Shown piece after piece: positions 29,226 to 38,714 of a DNA stretch of 64,000 nucleotides. The position numbers and the translations under genes were made by a program. The notes under the pieces are model-generated. The model did not search any database, was not told where the DNA came from, and was given only the letters and a program-made list of their open reading frames with translations. The DNA comes from Curtobacterium sp. PhB115 (GTDB taxonomy: Bacteria; Actinomycetota; Actinomycetes; Actinomycetales; Microbacteriaceae), in contig NZ_RJKR01000009.1 in assembly GCF_003752025.1 (NCBI RefSeq), positions 62,001 to 126,000 on the forward strand, read 5' to 3'. Positions within the stretch are counted from its first letter, which is position 1; each line of letters begins with the position of its first letter.

Positions 29226-30269
29226 ATGAGCGACGACACCCTCCATCTGTCGGTCCTGGACCTGGCGACGCGCGAGTACGGCCAGTCCAACACGGAGGCC
29301 CTGCAGGGCTCCATCGACATGGCCGTCCACGCCGAGAAGCTCGGCTACGAGCGGTTCTGGGTCGCTGAACACCACGGCATGCCCGGCATCACCTCGTCGG
29401 CCCCCGCGGTGCTGCTCAGCGCCGTCGGCGCGGCCACCTCGACCATCCGCATCGGCTCTGGCGGCGTGATGCTGCCGAACCACGCACCGCTCGTCATCGC
29501 CGAGCAGTTCGGCACGCTCCGAGCCCTGTACGGCGACCGCGTGGACCTCGGGCTCGGCCGTGCTCCCGGGACCGACGGCGCGACCGCGATGGCGCTCCGC
29601 CGCACCGACCGGCTCGACGTCGACGACTTCCCGGACCGCCTGGCCGACCTGATCGGGTTCTTCACCGGCATGTCCTCGGACAACCCGTTGTCGGGCATCC
29701 GCGCGGTGCCGGGCTACGGCGACGTGCCGGAGTTCTGGCTGCTCGGGTCCTCCGGGTACAGCGCGCAGGTCGCCGGGGCGCTCGGCGTCTCGTTCGCCTT
29801 CGCCCACCACTTCGCGTCGGACAACACCGAGGCGGCGCTCGCGCTGTACCGCGACTCGTTCCGGCCCTCGCGGTTCCGCCAGACGCCGAACGCGCTCATC
29901 GGCGTGCAGGTCGTCACGGACGAAGACCCGGCCGTCGTCGACGAGCAGAGTGCCCCCGGGATGATCTCGTTCATCCGGATGCGCCAGGGCGCGAAGCCCG
30001 AGCCGGTCTCGATGGACGAGGCCCGCGCGTACGAGTTCAACGACCTCGAGCGTCGGTTCATCGCCGCCCGTACCGAGCGGCAGGCCTACGGCACCGCCGA
30101 GCAGGTGGCGTCGAAGATCAATGCGCTCGTGGAGTCCACCGGGGCGAACGGCGTGATCGTCGCTCCGGGTGCGGCGCAGGCGCGCTACCGGCACCAGGCG
30201 CTCGACGTCGTGGCGTCGTTGCACGCCGCCGGGCGGCTCGTGCCCGCTGGCGCGGCGGCGTCCGTCTAG
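29226..30269 (+). CDS. Luciferase-like flavin-dependent oxidoreductase
   Basis: The 347-residue protein is of the LLM (bacterial luciferase-like monooxygenase) superfamily, which uses reduced FMN or F420. Typical segments are [63 protein letters not shown] and [11 protein letters not shown] 29226 fits the family start; the frame is open upstream without similarity and no good ribosome site is visible. The substrate cannot be read from the sequence. Confidence 0.88.
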   Translation: MSDDTLHLSVLDLATREYGQSNTEALQGSIDMAVHAEKLGYERFWVAEHHGMPGITSSAPAVLLSAVGAATSTIRIGSGGVMLPNHAPLVIAEQFGTLRALYGDRVDLGLGRAPGTDGATAMALRRTDRLDVDDFPDRLADLIGFFTGMSSDNPLSGIRAVPGYGDVPEFWLLGSSGYSAQVAGALGVSFAFAHHFASDNTEAALALYRDSFRPSRFRQTPNALIGVQVVTDEDPAVVDEQSAPGMISFIRMRQGAKPEPVSMDEARAYEFNDLERRFIAARTERQAYGTAEQVASKINALVESTGANGVIVAPGAAQARYRHQALDVVASLHAAGRLVPAGAAASV

Positions 30270-30279
30270 CTGCTTCGCG

Positions 30280-30358
30280 CGTTCGTGTTCGCGGCGTTGG
30301 CGGCGTTGGCGGCGTTCGCGTTCGCGTCGTTCGCGTTCGCGTTCGCGTTCGCTTGGTG
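30280..30358. repeat. Simple TTCGCG/GGCGTT repeat
   Basis: The spacer behind the oxidoreductase is a run of GGCGTTGGCGGCGTT and TTCGCGTTCGCG units, a short low-complexity tract with no coding potential. Confidence 0.7.
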
Positions 30359-30406
30359 AGCAGAAATGGTCGGGTCGCCGCTGGGCACCCGACCTTTTCT
30401 GCTCAC
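30356..30406. terminator. Bidirectional terminator
   Basis: A stem of about 20 bp (30356-30375 with 30387-30406, one mismatch) with an 11-base loop separates the convergent genes ending at 30269 and 30422. TTTT lies within the right arm. Confidence 0.8.
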
Positions 30407-30421
30407 GAAGTGCGGCGATTC

Positions 30422-31039
30422 CTAGGGGAGCAGGCCCAGGCGCGTCGCTGCGGCCACCGCGGCGACCCGCGAACCGACGTCGAGCTTCCGGAACACGTTG
30501 TAGACGTGCCGCTTGACCGTCCCGATCGCGAGGTGCAGGTCGGCGGCGATCTCGGCGTTGCTGCGTGCGGCGGCGATGAGCCGCAGGACCTCGAGCTCGC
30601 GGTCGCTGAGCGGTGAGCCCGCGCGCGCATCGGTGACCAGGTCGACCGGGAACGTCACCGGTGCGGCGTCGGCGTGCGCAGCCCGGGCGATCCGGTCGAC
30701 GAGGTCACGGCTCGGCGTGTCCTTCGTGACGAAGTCCACCGCGCCGGCCTCGAGCAGGGTCCGGCGGAGGACCGCGTCCCGGTGCATCGTGAGCACCACG
30801 ATCGCGATGTCGGGTCGGGTGCGGCGCACCGTGGCGATCGTCGTGCGCGCGGGCGGGCCGTCGAGCTCCACGTCGAGCAGCAGGACGTCGATCGCGGCGG
30901 CCTCGGGGGAGTCCAGGACGTCGGACGGGCGTTCGCCGTGTGCCACCACCCGGATCGTCGGGACGGCGGCGAGGATCGTGGCGAGGCCCTCGCGGAACAG
31001 CTGGTGGTCGTCGACGATCGCGACGTGCGTGACGGTCAC
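30422..31039 (-). CDS. NarL-type response regulator
   Basis: The 205-residue protein has an N-terminal receiver (VAIVDDHQLFREGL, phosphoacceptor Asp in DVLLLDVELDGPP, VVLTMH, FVTKDTP). A C-terminal LuxR-type helix-turn-helix follows (LSDRELEVLRLIAAARSN, then HLAIGTVKRHVYNVFRKL). It overlaps the upstream kinase by 4 bases and is the obvious partner of it. Target genes are unknown. Confidence 0.93.
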   Translation of the reverse strand: MTVTHVAIVDDHQLFREGLATILAAVPTIRVVAHGERPSDVLDSPEAAAIDVLLLDVELDGPPARTTIATVRRTRPDIAIVVLTMHRDAVLRRTLLEAGAVDFVTKDTPSRDLVDRIARAAHADAAPVTFPVDLVTDARAGSPLSDRELEVLRLIAAARSNAEIAADLHLAIGTVKRHVYNVFRKLDVGSRVAAVAAATRLGLLP

Positions 31040-32061
31040 AGCGTGCCCCTCGGGATCGTCAGGCGCACGGTGGTGCCGGTGCCCGGGGCGCTCTCGACAT
31101 CGATCCGTGCTCCGATGACGACCGCGCGCTCCCGCATGGTGTGCTGCCCGAGGCGGCCGTCGGGGGTGCTGTCCTGGTCGAACCCCGGGCCGTCGTCGGA
31201 CACGGTGACGACGAGCACGGTCGGCGACCAGTCGAACCGGACCTCGCCGCGCGAGCCAGCAGCGTGCTTGCGCCGGTTCGTGAGCGCTTCGAGCAGGATC
31301 GTCAGCGCCTCTTCGGCCTGCCAGTTCGGTAGGTGCTCAGGCGTCCCGGTCGAGTGCAGCGTGAGTCGCTCGTCGTCGGGGAAGAGGTCCTTCGCGTGCC
31401 GGGCGAGCGCATCGTCGAGCAGGGCGTCGCCGACCCGTGCGTGCAGGCTCACGGCGAGGTCCTGCACGTCGCCGAGTGCCGTCCGGAGCAGTCGAGCGGC
31501 GCCGTCGAGCTGTTCGGCGCGGTCCTCGGACGGGGGATCGGTGAGCAGCACCAGGTCGAGCCGCTGCAGGCCGGCCAGGATCCCGTGCGCCACCCGGTCG
31601 TGCAGGTCGCGGGCGATCTGGGTGCGGGAGTCGAGGTGCGCCGTCGTGAGGCGTTGGCGGAGCGCTTCCGTGTAGGCGACCGCTCCGGCGGGGAACCTGC
31701 TCCAGATGCCCGCGTGGAGGGCTCTGGTGGCACGGAGGACCTCGGCGGTGGAGGCCGCGCCGACCTCGTCCACGAAGACCGGCAGGTAGACGTCGAACAG
31801 CATCTCCGCCGCGAGCATCGCACCGGCCGGGTGCTGGGCCTGCTCGGCGTGCAGCGTGCCGGTCGCCAGGTGCTCCGGATCGAGAGCCGTGCTGCCGACG
31901 ACGCTGCCGTCCGGACCGGCGGCGTACCGCTCGTGCGCCTCGGCGATCATCGACGTGACGTTGTCCGTCAGGCTCTTGGCCATCACCGGGTCGTCGCCGA
32001 GCTCGGGGAACTGTGCGGCGATCTGCGTGAGGACCACGGCCAGGCGTTCGGGGCGTTGCAT
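31036..32061 (-). CDS. Soluble sensor histidine kinase
   Basis: The 341-residue protein has no membrane helix, so it probably senses an internal signal. The phospho-accepting His lies in QIARDLHDRVAHGI of the HisKA_3 type. The ATP-binding domain shows NRRKHAAGS, VSDDGPGFDQD, LGQHTMRERA and GTGTTVRLTIP. The first 170 residues are an unassigned input domain with helical character. It is translated just before the response regulator with a 4-base overlap. Confidence 0.88.
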   Translation of the reverse strand: MQRPERLAVVLTQIAAQFPELGDDPVMAKSLTDNVTSMIAEAHERYAAGPDGSVVGSTALDPEHLATGTLHAEQAQHPAGAMLAAEMLFDVYLPVFVDEVGAASTAEVLRATRALHAGIWSRFPAGAVAYTEALRQRLTTAHLDSRTQIARDLHDRVAHGILAGLQRLDLVLLTDPPSEDRAEQLDGAARLLRTALGDVQDLAVSLHARVGDALLDDALARHAKDLFPDDERLTLHSTGTPEHLPNWQAEEALTILLEALTNRRKHAAGSRGEVRFDWSPTVLVVTVSDDGPGFDQDSTPDGRLGQHTMRERAVVIGARIDVESAPGTGTTVRLTIPRGTL

Positions 32062-32084
32062 CCAGTCGAGGCTAGCGGGAAAGC

Positions 32085-32118
32085 AGAAGGCCCTGGTTCC
32101 GGAGAACCAGGGCCTTCT
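32085..32118 (-). terminator. Terminator after tRNA-Pro
   Basis: A perfect 15 bp stem (32085-32099 with 32104-32118) with a CGGA loop lies 21 bases beyond the tRNA 3' end, between the tRNA and the start of the kinase gene. Confidence 0.75.
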
Positions 32119-32138
32119 TCGTACTGTCTCAACACAGT

Positions 32139-32213
<75 letters not shown>

Positions 32214-32304
32214 CGGTGTGATCACTCCGTACCGGAGCAACCCGACAAGTCTATCCGATGATCGGGGGTGCTCACGACCATCCGGCGAACTCCCGGGCGC
32301 GTCG

Positions 32305-33261
32305 TCAGGAGGTACGAGCGGTGAGGGTGACGACGACCGCCTCGGGACGGCACGCGAACCGCACGGGAGCGTAGATCGAGGTGCCGAGGCCCGCGGAGAC
32401 CTCGAGCCACGACCAGTGGTTGCGGTGCTCCCACTTGTGCAGGCCGCTGGCGTACCGGCGGGGGAGGTCGCAGTTGGTGACGAGCGCGCCGACACCGGGA
32501 ACCTGGACCTGGCCGCCGTGGGTGTGTCCGGCGAAGATCACGTCGGCACCCTGCGTCACGAAGGCATCGAGCACCCGGCGGTAGGGCGCGTGCGTGATGC
32601 CGATGGCGACCGGGGCGGGGCCGTCCTCGTCCTCGGACCACGGCACGTCGCCGCGCATCTCGTCGACGTTCGTGGGGAGCAGGTCGAGTCGGTCCCAGTC
32701 GCGGTGTGCGTCCGAGGTGCCGAACAGCTCGAGCCGCGATCCACGGACCTCGATGGCGTGCGCCTGGTCGTTGACGTCGAGCCAGCCGAGCGACTCGAAG
32801 AACGCGGTCTGCCGGTCGATGTCGAGCTCGACGGGCTTCGCGGCACCGTGCATCCGGCTCGGACCCGAGAAGTACTTCAGCGGGTTGCGCGGCGAGGGGC
32901 CGAAGAAGTCGTTCGACCCGTACGCGAAGGCTCCGGGCACGCCGCGGAACGGCTCGAGCGCGTACTCGACGGCGGCGTTCGCGGTCGGGTGCCCGAGGTT
33001 GTCGCCGGTGTTCACGATGAAGTCCGGCTCGACGAGGCTCAGGTCTCGGAGCCACTGCTGCTTGTCGGCCTGCCACGGTGCCATGTGGATGTCGGACAGG
33101 TGGAGCACCGTGACGTCACGGGACCCCGGGGGGAGGACCGGGACGGTCTCCCACCGGATGCCGAACCGTCGGCGTTCGACGAGCGACCCCCAGGCCGCGG
33201 TCGCAGCACCGACTGCCGCACCCGCGGCGAGGACGCCGAGCGCGCCGCGCCCGCGGGTCAA
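32305..33261 (-). CDS. Metallophosphoesterase
   Basis: This is a membrane-tethered calcineurin-like phosphoesterase of 318 residues. A hydrophobic N-terminal helix precedes the metal-binding blocks LHLSDIHMAPWQ, VNTGDNL, YGSNDFF (Asn-Asp in place of the usual Asn-His-Asp), GITHAPYR, and FAGHTHGGQVQ. The TTG start at 33261 overlaps the stop of the upstream PBP gene (TTGA), so it is read by coupling. The pairing with a peptidoglycan synthase is common in actinobacteria and suggests a cell-envelope role. The substrate is unknown. Confidence 0.9.
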   Translation of the reverse strand: MTRGRGALGVLAAGAAVGAATAAWGSLVERRRFGIRWETVPVLPPGSRDVTVLHLSDIHMAPWQADKQQWLRDLSLVEPDFIVNTGDNLGHPTANAAVEYALEPFRGVPGAFAYGSNDFFGPSPRNPLKYFSGPSRMHGAAKPVELDIDRQTAFFESLGWLDVNDQAHAIEVRGSRLELFGTSDAHRDWDRLDLLPTNVDEMRGDVPWSEDEDGPAPVAIGITHAPYRRVLDAFVTQGADVIFAGHTHGGQVQVPGVGALVTNCDLPRRYASGLHKWEHRNHWSWLEVSAGLGTSIYAPVRFACRPEAVVVTLTARTS

Positions 33262-35819
33262 TTGCAGTCCTTGGGCGCCTTGCCGTTCTTGTCGCCGTAC
33301 AGCTGGACCGTCACGTCGGCGTTCTTGTCGGCTGCTGCGTCGATGGCCGGGTCGACGGCTGCGACCTTGCACGTCTTGCCACCGCCGCCCTTGGCGTAGT
33401 CGTCCGACACGTTCACGTTCGCGAACCCGGCGTCGTTCAGTGCCGAGCGAGCGCTGCCGAGCGAGTCGCCACCGATGTCGGGCACGGTCGCCTGGGTGCC
33501 GTCGGACGTGTAGACGGTGACGCTCGAGCCCGAGGACAGGAGTGCTCCTGCGGCCGGGGACGTCGACAACACCGAACCCGCTGCACCGGTGCCGGGACGA
33601 GCGCCGCCGTCGACGTAGGTGAAGCCAGCGCCCGCGATAGCGGCGCGGGCCTCGTCAGCGGTCTTGCCCTGGAGGTTCGGGAGCGCCTTCGCGTTGCCGC
33701 GGATCGCCGACTGCTGCGGGTCCGTGAACCCACCGGCCGGGTAGGTGGCGTTGATCGGGGTCATCGCCTGGCGCCACACCTCGGCGCGTGAGCCGGCGTA
33801 CGTGCCGCCCACGCCGTTGCTGTAGTGGCGGAGGTTGAACTTCTTGCCGTCCGTGTTGCCCTGCCAGTAGGCGGTCGCGACGCGGGAGCTCGCACCGACG
33901 AGCCAGATCTGGTCCGCTTCGTCGGTGGTACCCGTCTTGGCGAACAGCTGGGTGCCGTCAGGCGTCTGCGCGCCCACTGCCGTCCCGCTGCGGATCGTGC
34001 CCTTCATGGCGTAGATCGCGGCCTGTGCGAACGCGGGGTCGACCGCCTGCTGGCAGTCCTTCGTCTGGCCGCCGAGCTGCTTGCCGGAGGGCGAGGTGAT
34101 CTGGTCGATGGCGATCGGCTTGCAGTAGATGCCGTTGTTGGCGACGGCGGCGTACGCGGCGGCCATCGTCATCGGGGCGATCTCGTTGGTGCCGAGGATC
34201 GCGGAGGGGTTCTGGTACTGCAGCTCGCCGCCGTCGGCACGGTGGACACCGAGGGACTGGGCGATGTCACGGATGTCGCAGAGGTCGAGCTTCTGTGCCA
34301 TCGACGCGAACGCGCCGTTGATCGAGCCGGCGGTGGCGCCCAGGACACTCCAGTTACCGCCCTCGCCGGGAGCGTCGTTCGAGACGTCGAAGGGCGTACC
34401 CACGGTCTGACCGCAGATGGTCCACGGCGACACCACTCGCTCGGCGCCGCTCACGGTCTCGTTCAGGCCGTGGCCGGCCTTGATCCAGTCGAGCAGGGTG
34501 AAGAGCTTGTACGTCGAGCCCGTCTGGAAGCCACCGGAGTTGCCGTACTTGTAGTCGACGCTGTAGTTGATGCTCGTCGAGGTCGGCGCGGACTTCAGGG
34601 ACTGGTCGTAGTCCTTGTTCTGGGCCATCGTCACGATGCGGCCGGAGCCGGCCTCGATCGAGTTGAGCGTCGCACCGAGCGCGAGGTTCGTCTCGGCCTT
34701 GTTGTCGTACTTGTTGAGGAGCTGCTTCTGCTCGGCGTTGAGGTCGATGTTCAGCGTCGTCTGGATCTTGTACCCGCCGTTCCGCCACGCGGTGTCGCGT
34801 GCCTTCTGCGACGAGCCGAGCTGGGACATCTCGAGCACGACCTTCTTGGCGTAGTCGCAGAAGAACTGCGACCCGTCACCGACCGAGGCCTGGCAACCCT
34901 GCGACGGCTGGGTCAGGTGCACGTAGTCCGCCGGCTTCGACAGGCGTGCCTTGCGGTACTCGTCCTCGGTGAGGTTCTTCTGCTGGTACATGGCGCGCAG
35001 GATGACGTTGCGGCGCGCGACGTTGGCGTCGTAGTTCTTCGCCGACGACAGGTTGCGGGTGTTCGGGGACTGCACGATCGCGAGGATCGAGGCGGCCTCG
35101 GCCGGGGTGAGGTCGGTCGCGCTCTTGTTGAAGTAGTGCTGCGCCGCGGCCTGCACGCCGTAGGTCTGGTCGCCGAAGTAGGCGATGTTCAGGTAGGCGG
35201 TGAGGATCTCCTTCTTGGAGTACTTCTTCGCCAGCCCGATCGCGAGCTTCATCTCCTCCAGCTTGCGGGGGATGGTCTGCTCGACGGCCTCGTTGTAGGC
35301 CTTGACGCGCTCCTTCTCGGTGGGGAGTTCGAGCGCCTGCTGCATCTTGATGTTGCGGACCAGCTGCATCGTCAGCGTGGAACCACCGCCGGATTCGCCG
35401 AGCCCGCCGGCCAGGCTGCCGACGCCCGCACGGATGAGCGAGGTCATGTCGACGCCACCGTGGTCGTAGAAGCGCTTGTCCTCGCCGTCGATCGCGGCGT
35501 TCTTCAGCTGTTCGCTGATCTGGTCGAACTTGAGCTCTTGGCGGTTCTGGTCGTACAGCGTCGCGAAGTGCACGGACTTGCCGCCCGAGTACGCGTACAG
35601 CTCGTTGCGCTGCGGGAGGTCACCGATCTCGATGTACTCCGGCAGGGACTCGAACACACCGATCGTCGACGTCGTCGTGACACCGGCGACCGCGATGGCC
35701 GGGGTGACCCCGATCGTGACGAGCAGACCGGCGAGTGCGCTGAAACCGACGAATCCGATGAAGGCGCCGACTGCTGAGACGGGCTTGGTCCGCGAGGCAG
35801 ACGTCTTCTGGGCAGACAT
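33258..35819 (-). CDS. Bifunctional penicillin-binding protein (GT51 + transpeptidase) with PASTA domains
   Basis: This 853-residue class A PBP polymerises and cross-links peptidoglycan outside the membrane. A short cytoplasmic tail and one membrane helix (about 17-45) come first. The glycosyltransferase domain shows GEDKRFYDHGGVD with catalytic Glu113, and GGGSTLTMQLVRN. The transpeptidase domain has STYK (Ser435, Lys438), then SINGAF, and KTGTTDEAD. Two C-terminal PASTA-like repeats follow (about 720-845). ATG 35819 is preceded by a TAGGCT box 7 bases upstream; the longer frame has no support. It is a PonA-like housekeeping PBP. Confidence 0.95.
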   Translation of the reverse strand: MSAQKTSASRTKPVSAVGAFIGFVGFSALAGLLVTIGVTPAIAVAGVTTTSTIGVFESLPEYIEIGDLPQRNELYAYSGGKSVHFATLYDQNRQELKFDQISEQLKNAAIDGEDKRFYDHGGVDMTSLIRAGVGSLAGGLGESGGGSTLTMQLVRNIKMQQALELPTEKERVKAYNEAVEQTIPRKLEEMKLAIGLAKKYSKKEILTAYLNIAYFGDQTYGVQAAAQHYFNKSATDLTPAEAASILAIVQSPNTRNLSSAKNYDANVARRNVILRAMYQQKNLTEDEYRKARLSKPADYVHLTQPSQGCQASVGDGSQFFCDYAKKVVLEMSQLGSSQKARDTAWRNGGYKIQTTLNIDLNAEQKQLLNKYDNKAETNLALGATLNSIEAGSGRIVTMAQNKDYDQSLKSAPTSTSINYSVDYKYGNSGGFQTGSTYKLFTLLDWIKAGHGLNETVSGAERVVSPWTICGQTVGTPFDVSNDAPGEGGNWSVLGATAGSINGAFASMAQKLDLCDIRDIAQSLGVHRADGGELQYQNPSAILGTNEIAPMTMAAAYAAVANNGIYCKPIAIDQITSPSGKQLGGQTKDCQQAVDPAFAQAAIYAMKGTIRSGTAVGAQTPDGTQLFAKTGTTDEADQIWLVGASSRVATAYWQGNTDGKKFNLRHYSNGVGGTYAGSRAEVWRQAMTPINATYPAGGFTDPQQSAIRGNAKALPNLQGKTADEARAAIAGAGFTYVDGGARPGTGAAGSVLSTSPAAGALLSSGSSVTVYTSDGTQATVPDIGGDSLGSARSALNDAGFANVNVSDDYAKGGGGKTCKVAAVDPAIDAAADKNADVTVQLYGDKNGKAPKDCN

Positions 35820-35826
35820 AGGATGC

Positions 35827-35832
35827 AGCCTA
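35827..35832 (-). promoter_or_regulatory. -10 box of the PBP gene, leaderless
   Basis: Read on the minus strand, TAGGCT ends 7 bases before the ATG at 35819. No ribosome site is visible. Confidence 0.45.
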
Positions 35833-35869
35833 AACGACACCCACGACTGAAAGGCTGGCAAGGAACCGC

Positions 35870-36028
35870 ATGACTCGCTGGGAGTACTTCACCACGCCCC
35901 TGATGATCCACAACACCACCGCCATCCTCAACAACTACGGGGACGAGGGCTGGGAGCTGGTCCAGATCGTCACCGGCCCCGAGGGTGGGCTCGTCGCGTA
36001 CCTCAAGCGCCCGAAGGCCGACGCATGA
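35870..36028 (+). CDS. Small DUF4177-like protein
   Basis: An ATG with a good AAGGA site 4 bases upstream opens a 52-residue frame: it begins MTRWEYFTTPLM, continues with LNNYGDEGWELVQIV and ends LVAYLKRPKADA. The YEY...GWELV...LKR pattern resembles DUF4177 small proteins of unknown function. Its stop overlaps the RidA start by 4 bases (ATGA), so the two are co-translated. Confidence 0.85.
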   Translation: MTRWEYFTTPLMIHNTTAILNNYGDEGWELVQIVTGPEGGLVAYLKRPKADA

Positions 36029-36486
36029 GCGTCGCGGACCGCCTGACCGAGCTGGGGCTGACGCTCCCGCCGGTCGCCGCACCCGTCGCGGCCTACGTCC
36101 CCGCGGTCGTCACCGGCCAGTACGTCTACACGGCCGGTCAGCTGCCGTTCATCGACGGTGCACTGCCCGTCACCGGCAAGGTCGGCACCACTGTCGATGC
36201 CGAGACCGCCACCGCGCAGGCCCGTGTGGCTGCGCTCAACGCGCTGGCCGCCGTCGACTCCGTCGCCGGGTCGCTCGACCGGGTCGCCCGGGTCGTCAAG
36301 GTCACCGTGTTCGTCGCGTCGGACCCGTCGTTCACGGGCCAGCCCGGGATCGCGAACGGCGCCTCCACCCTGGTCGGCGAGGTCTTCGGTGACGCCGGCG
36401 TCCACGCGCGCAGCGCGGTGGGCGTGGCGGTGCTCCCGCTCGACGCGCCTGTCGAGGTCGAACTGGTGGTGGAGCTCACCGCCTGA
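36025..36486 (+). CDS. RidA family (YjgF/YER057c) protein
   Basis: The 153-residue protein has the trimeric RidA fold signature segments: GQYVYTAGQLPFIDG, ARVAALNALAAVDSV, VVKVTVFVAS, and HARSAVGVAVLPLDAPVEVE. Classical RidA deaminates reactive enamine or imine intermediates of PLP enzymes. This subgroup lacks a fully conserved arginine context, so its activity is uncertain. It is coupled to the small gene upstream. Confidence 0.85.
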   Translation: MSVADRLTELGLTLPPVAAPVAAYVPAVVTGQYVYTAGQLPFIDGALPVTGKVGTTVDAETATAQARVAALNALAAVDSVAGSLDRVARVVKVTVFVASDPSFTGQPGIANGASTLVGEVFGDAGVHARSAVGVAVLPLDAPVEVELVVELTA

Positions 36487-36513
36487 CGGACCGTCAGCGA
36501 CACGCGTCACGTG

Positions 36514-36552
36514 AGCAGGGCCTCCAGTCTGGATCTGACTTGAGGCCCTGCT
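36514..36552. terminator. Bidirectional terminator between ridA-like gene and acs
   Basis: AGCAGGGCCTC (36514-36524) pairs perfectly with GAGGCCCTGCT (36542-36552), with a smaller inner AGTC/GACT pairing. It lies between convergent genes. Confidence 0.8.
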
Positions 36553-36565
36553 TCCGTTCCCGGGA

Positions 36566-38584
36566 CTACATGAGTTCCGCGATGGTCGCCATGATCGTCG
36601 GGTCGGCGAGCGTCGTCGTGTCGCCGATGCGGCGGCCCTCGGCCGCGTCGCGCAGCAGACGCCGCATGATCTTGCCGGAGCGCGTCTTCGGCAGCTCGGG
36701 CACGATGACCACCTGACGGGGCTTCGCGATCGCACCGATGCGCTTGCCGACCCAGTTGCGGAGTTCGGTCGATGCCGATTCGCGATCGACGTCGGCCGCC
36801 GCCTCGGCGGTCAGGATGACGTACGCGACGACCGCTTGTCCGGTGGTCTCGTCGGCGGCTCCGACGACGGCGGCCTCGGCGACGCCCTCGTGGCCGACCA
36901 GGGCGGACTCGATCTCGGCCGTCGACAGGCGGTGCCCCGAGACGTTCATGACGTCGTCGACGCGTCCCTGGATCCAGATGTCGCCCTGGCCGTCGAGCCG
37001 TGCACCGTCGCCGGCGAAGTAGCGGCCGGGGAACCGCGACCAGTACGTCTCGACGAACCGGTCGGGGTCGCCCCAGATGCCGCGCGCCATCGACGGCCAC
37101 GGCTCGGTGATCGTGAGGTAGCCGCTCTCGCCGGGGTCGGCGCGGTTGCCGTCGTCGTCGACGATCTCGGCGACGATGCCGGGCAGCGGCGTCTGCGCGG
37201 CGCCGGGCTTGAGCTTCGTGACGCCGGGCAGGGCGGAGATCATGATCGCGCCGGTCTCGGTCTGCCACCACGTGTCCACGATGGGCGTGCGGTCGTGGCC
37301 GATGACCTGGCGGTACCAGTTCCACGCCTCGGGGTTGATGGGTTCGCCGACACTGCCGAGCAGGCGGAGCGTCTCGAGGCTGCGGGCCTCCGGGATCTCG
37401 CGGCCGGCCTTCATCGCGGCACGGACGGCCGTCGGTGCCGTGTAGAGCACGGTGACGCCGTACGAGTCGACGATGTCCCACCAGCGGCCGGGCTTCGGCT
37501 CGTCTGGTGTGCCCTCGTAGAGCACCTGCGTCACGCCGTTCGCCAGGGGGCCGTAGACGACGTACGAGTGTCCGGTGATCCACCCGATGTCGGCGGTGCA
37601 CCAGTAGACGTCCTTGTCCGGGTGCATGTCGAACACGTTCTTGTGCGTGTACGCGGCCTGGGTCAGGTACCCGCCGGAGGTGTGCACGATGCCCTTCGGC
37701 TTCCCGGTCGTGCCCGAGGTGTACAGGATGAACAGCGGGGTCTCGGCGGGGAACGCCTCGGCCTCGTGGGTCGGAGCGGCCTTGGCGAGCTCGTCGTGCC
37801 ACCACAGGTCGCGGCCGTTCCAGGCGATCTCGTTGCCGCCGCGCTTGACGACCAGGACGTGCTCGACGCTGTCCGTGCCCTCGCCCTCGAGGGCTTCGTC
37901 GACGGCGGGCTTGAGCGCCGACACGGCACCACGGCGCCACCCGCCGTCAGCCGTGACCACGAGCTTCGCGCCGGCGTCCTCGATGCGAGCGCGGAGGCTC
38001 TCCGCGCTGAACCCGCCGAAGACGACGGAGTGCACGGCGCCGATGCGGGCGACGGCGAGCATCGTGACGACGGCCTCGGGGATGAGGGGGAGGTAGACGA
38101 CCACGCGGTCGCCCTGCTCGACGCCGAGGTCCGTGAGCATGTTCGCGGCGCGCTGGACCTCGGCGGTCAGCTCGGCGTACGTGATCCGGCGCGTGTCGCC
38201 GGGAGCGCCCTCGAAGTGGATCGCCACGCGGTCGCCGTTGCCGGCGCGGACGTGGCGGTCGAGGCAGTTCTCCGCGACGTTCAGTGTGCCGTCGGCGAAC
38301 CACTTCGCGAACGGGGCGCCGGACCAGTCGAGGGTCTGGGTGAACGGGGTGCGCCAGTCGAGCAGGCCGCGGGACTGCTCGGCCCAGAAGGCCTCGCGGT
38401 CGGCGGCGGCGGCTTCGTGCAGGTCCTCGTTCGCGATCGCGTCGGCGACGAACTCGGGTGGGGGCGGGAAGGTGGCGCCTGGCGTCGCGCCGTCCGTTGC
38501 GTCGGCCGTCGTGCCGTCTGTTCCGTCGGGGGAATCGCCGTGGGCTCCGTCGTGACGGGGGTCGATCTGGGTCGGAGCGGACAT
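36566..38584 (-). CDS. acs: Acetyl-CoA synthetase
   Basis: Acs converts acetate, ATP and CoA to acetyl-CoA, the high-affinity route that complements AckA-Pta. The 672 residues include the adenylation motifs YTSGTTGKPKGIVH and WWQTETG. They also include GYLTITEPWPSMARGIWGD, SGHRLSTAEIESAL, and PKTRSGKIMRRLLR with the lysine that is acetylated in related enzymes. A Thr/Asp/Gly-rich tail of about 40 residues precedes the conserved domain, but AAAGGA lies properly before the ATG at 38584, so this start is kept. Confidence 0.96.
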   Translation of the reverse strand: MSAPTQIDPRHDGAHGDSPDGTDGTTADATDGATPGATFPPPPEFVADAIANEDLHEAAAADREAFWAEQSRGLLDWRTPFTQTLDWSGAPFAKWFADGTLNVAENCLDRHVRAGNGDRVAIHFEGAPGDTRRITYAELTAEVQRAANMLTDLGVEQGDRVVVYLPLIPEAVVTMLAVARIGAVHSVVFGGFSAESLRARIEDAGAKLVVTADGGWRRGAVSALKPAVDEALEGEGTDSVEHVLVVKRGGNEIAWNGRDLWWHDELAKAAPTHEAEAFPAETPLFILYTSGTTGKPKGIVHTSGGYLTQAAYTHKNVFDMHPDKDVYWCTADIGWITGHSYVVYGPLANGVTQVLYEGTPDEPKPGRWWDIVDSYGVTVLYTAPTAVRAAMKAGREIPEARSLETLRLLGSVGEPINPEAWNWYRQVIGHDRTPIVDTWWQTETGAIMISALPGVTKLKPGAAQTPLPGIVAEIVDDDGNRADPGESGYLTITEPWPSMARGIWGDPDRFVETYWSRFPGRYFAGDGARLDGQGDIWIQGRVDDVMNVSGHRLSTAEIESALVGHEGVAEAAVVGAADETTGQAVVAYVILTAEAAADVDRESASTELRNWVGKRIGAIAKPRQVVIVPELPKTRSGKIMRRLLRDAAEGRRIGDTTTLADPTIMATIAELM

Positions 38585-38677
38585 CGATGTCCTTTCGCGT
38601 CGTTGCGGCCGGGGTGCATTCGGAGACTACCCCTCACGCGGAACTCGGCACGGCACGCCCGGCTGTCGTGTCCGGGG

Positions 38678-38708
38678 TTGCCCCAGGGGGCCGTTCGTGG
38701 GGTACAGT
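38678..38708 (+). promoter_or_regulatory. Promoter of the 6C RNA
   Basis: TTGCCC (38678-38683) and TACAGT (38703-38708) are separated by 19 bases and stand directly before the paired RNA. Confidence 0.5.
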
Positions 38709-38714
38709 GGTTCC

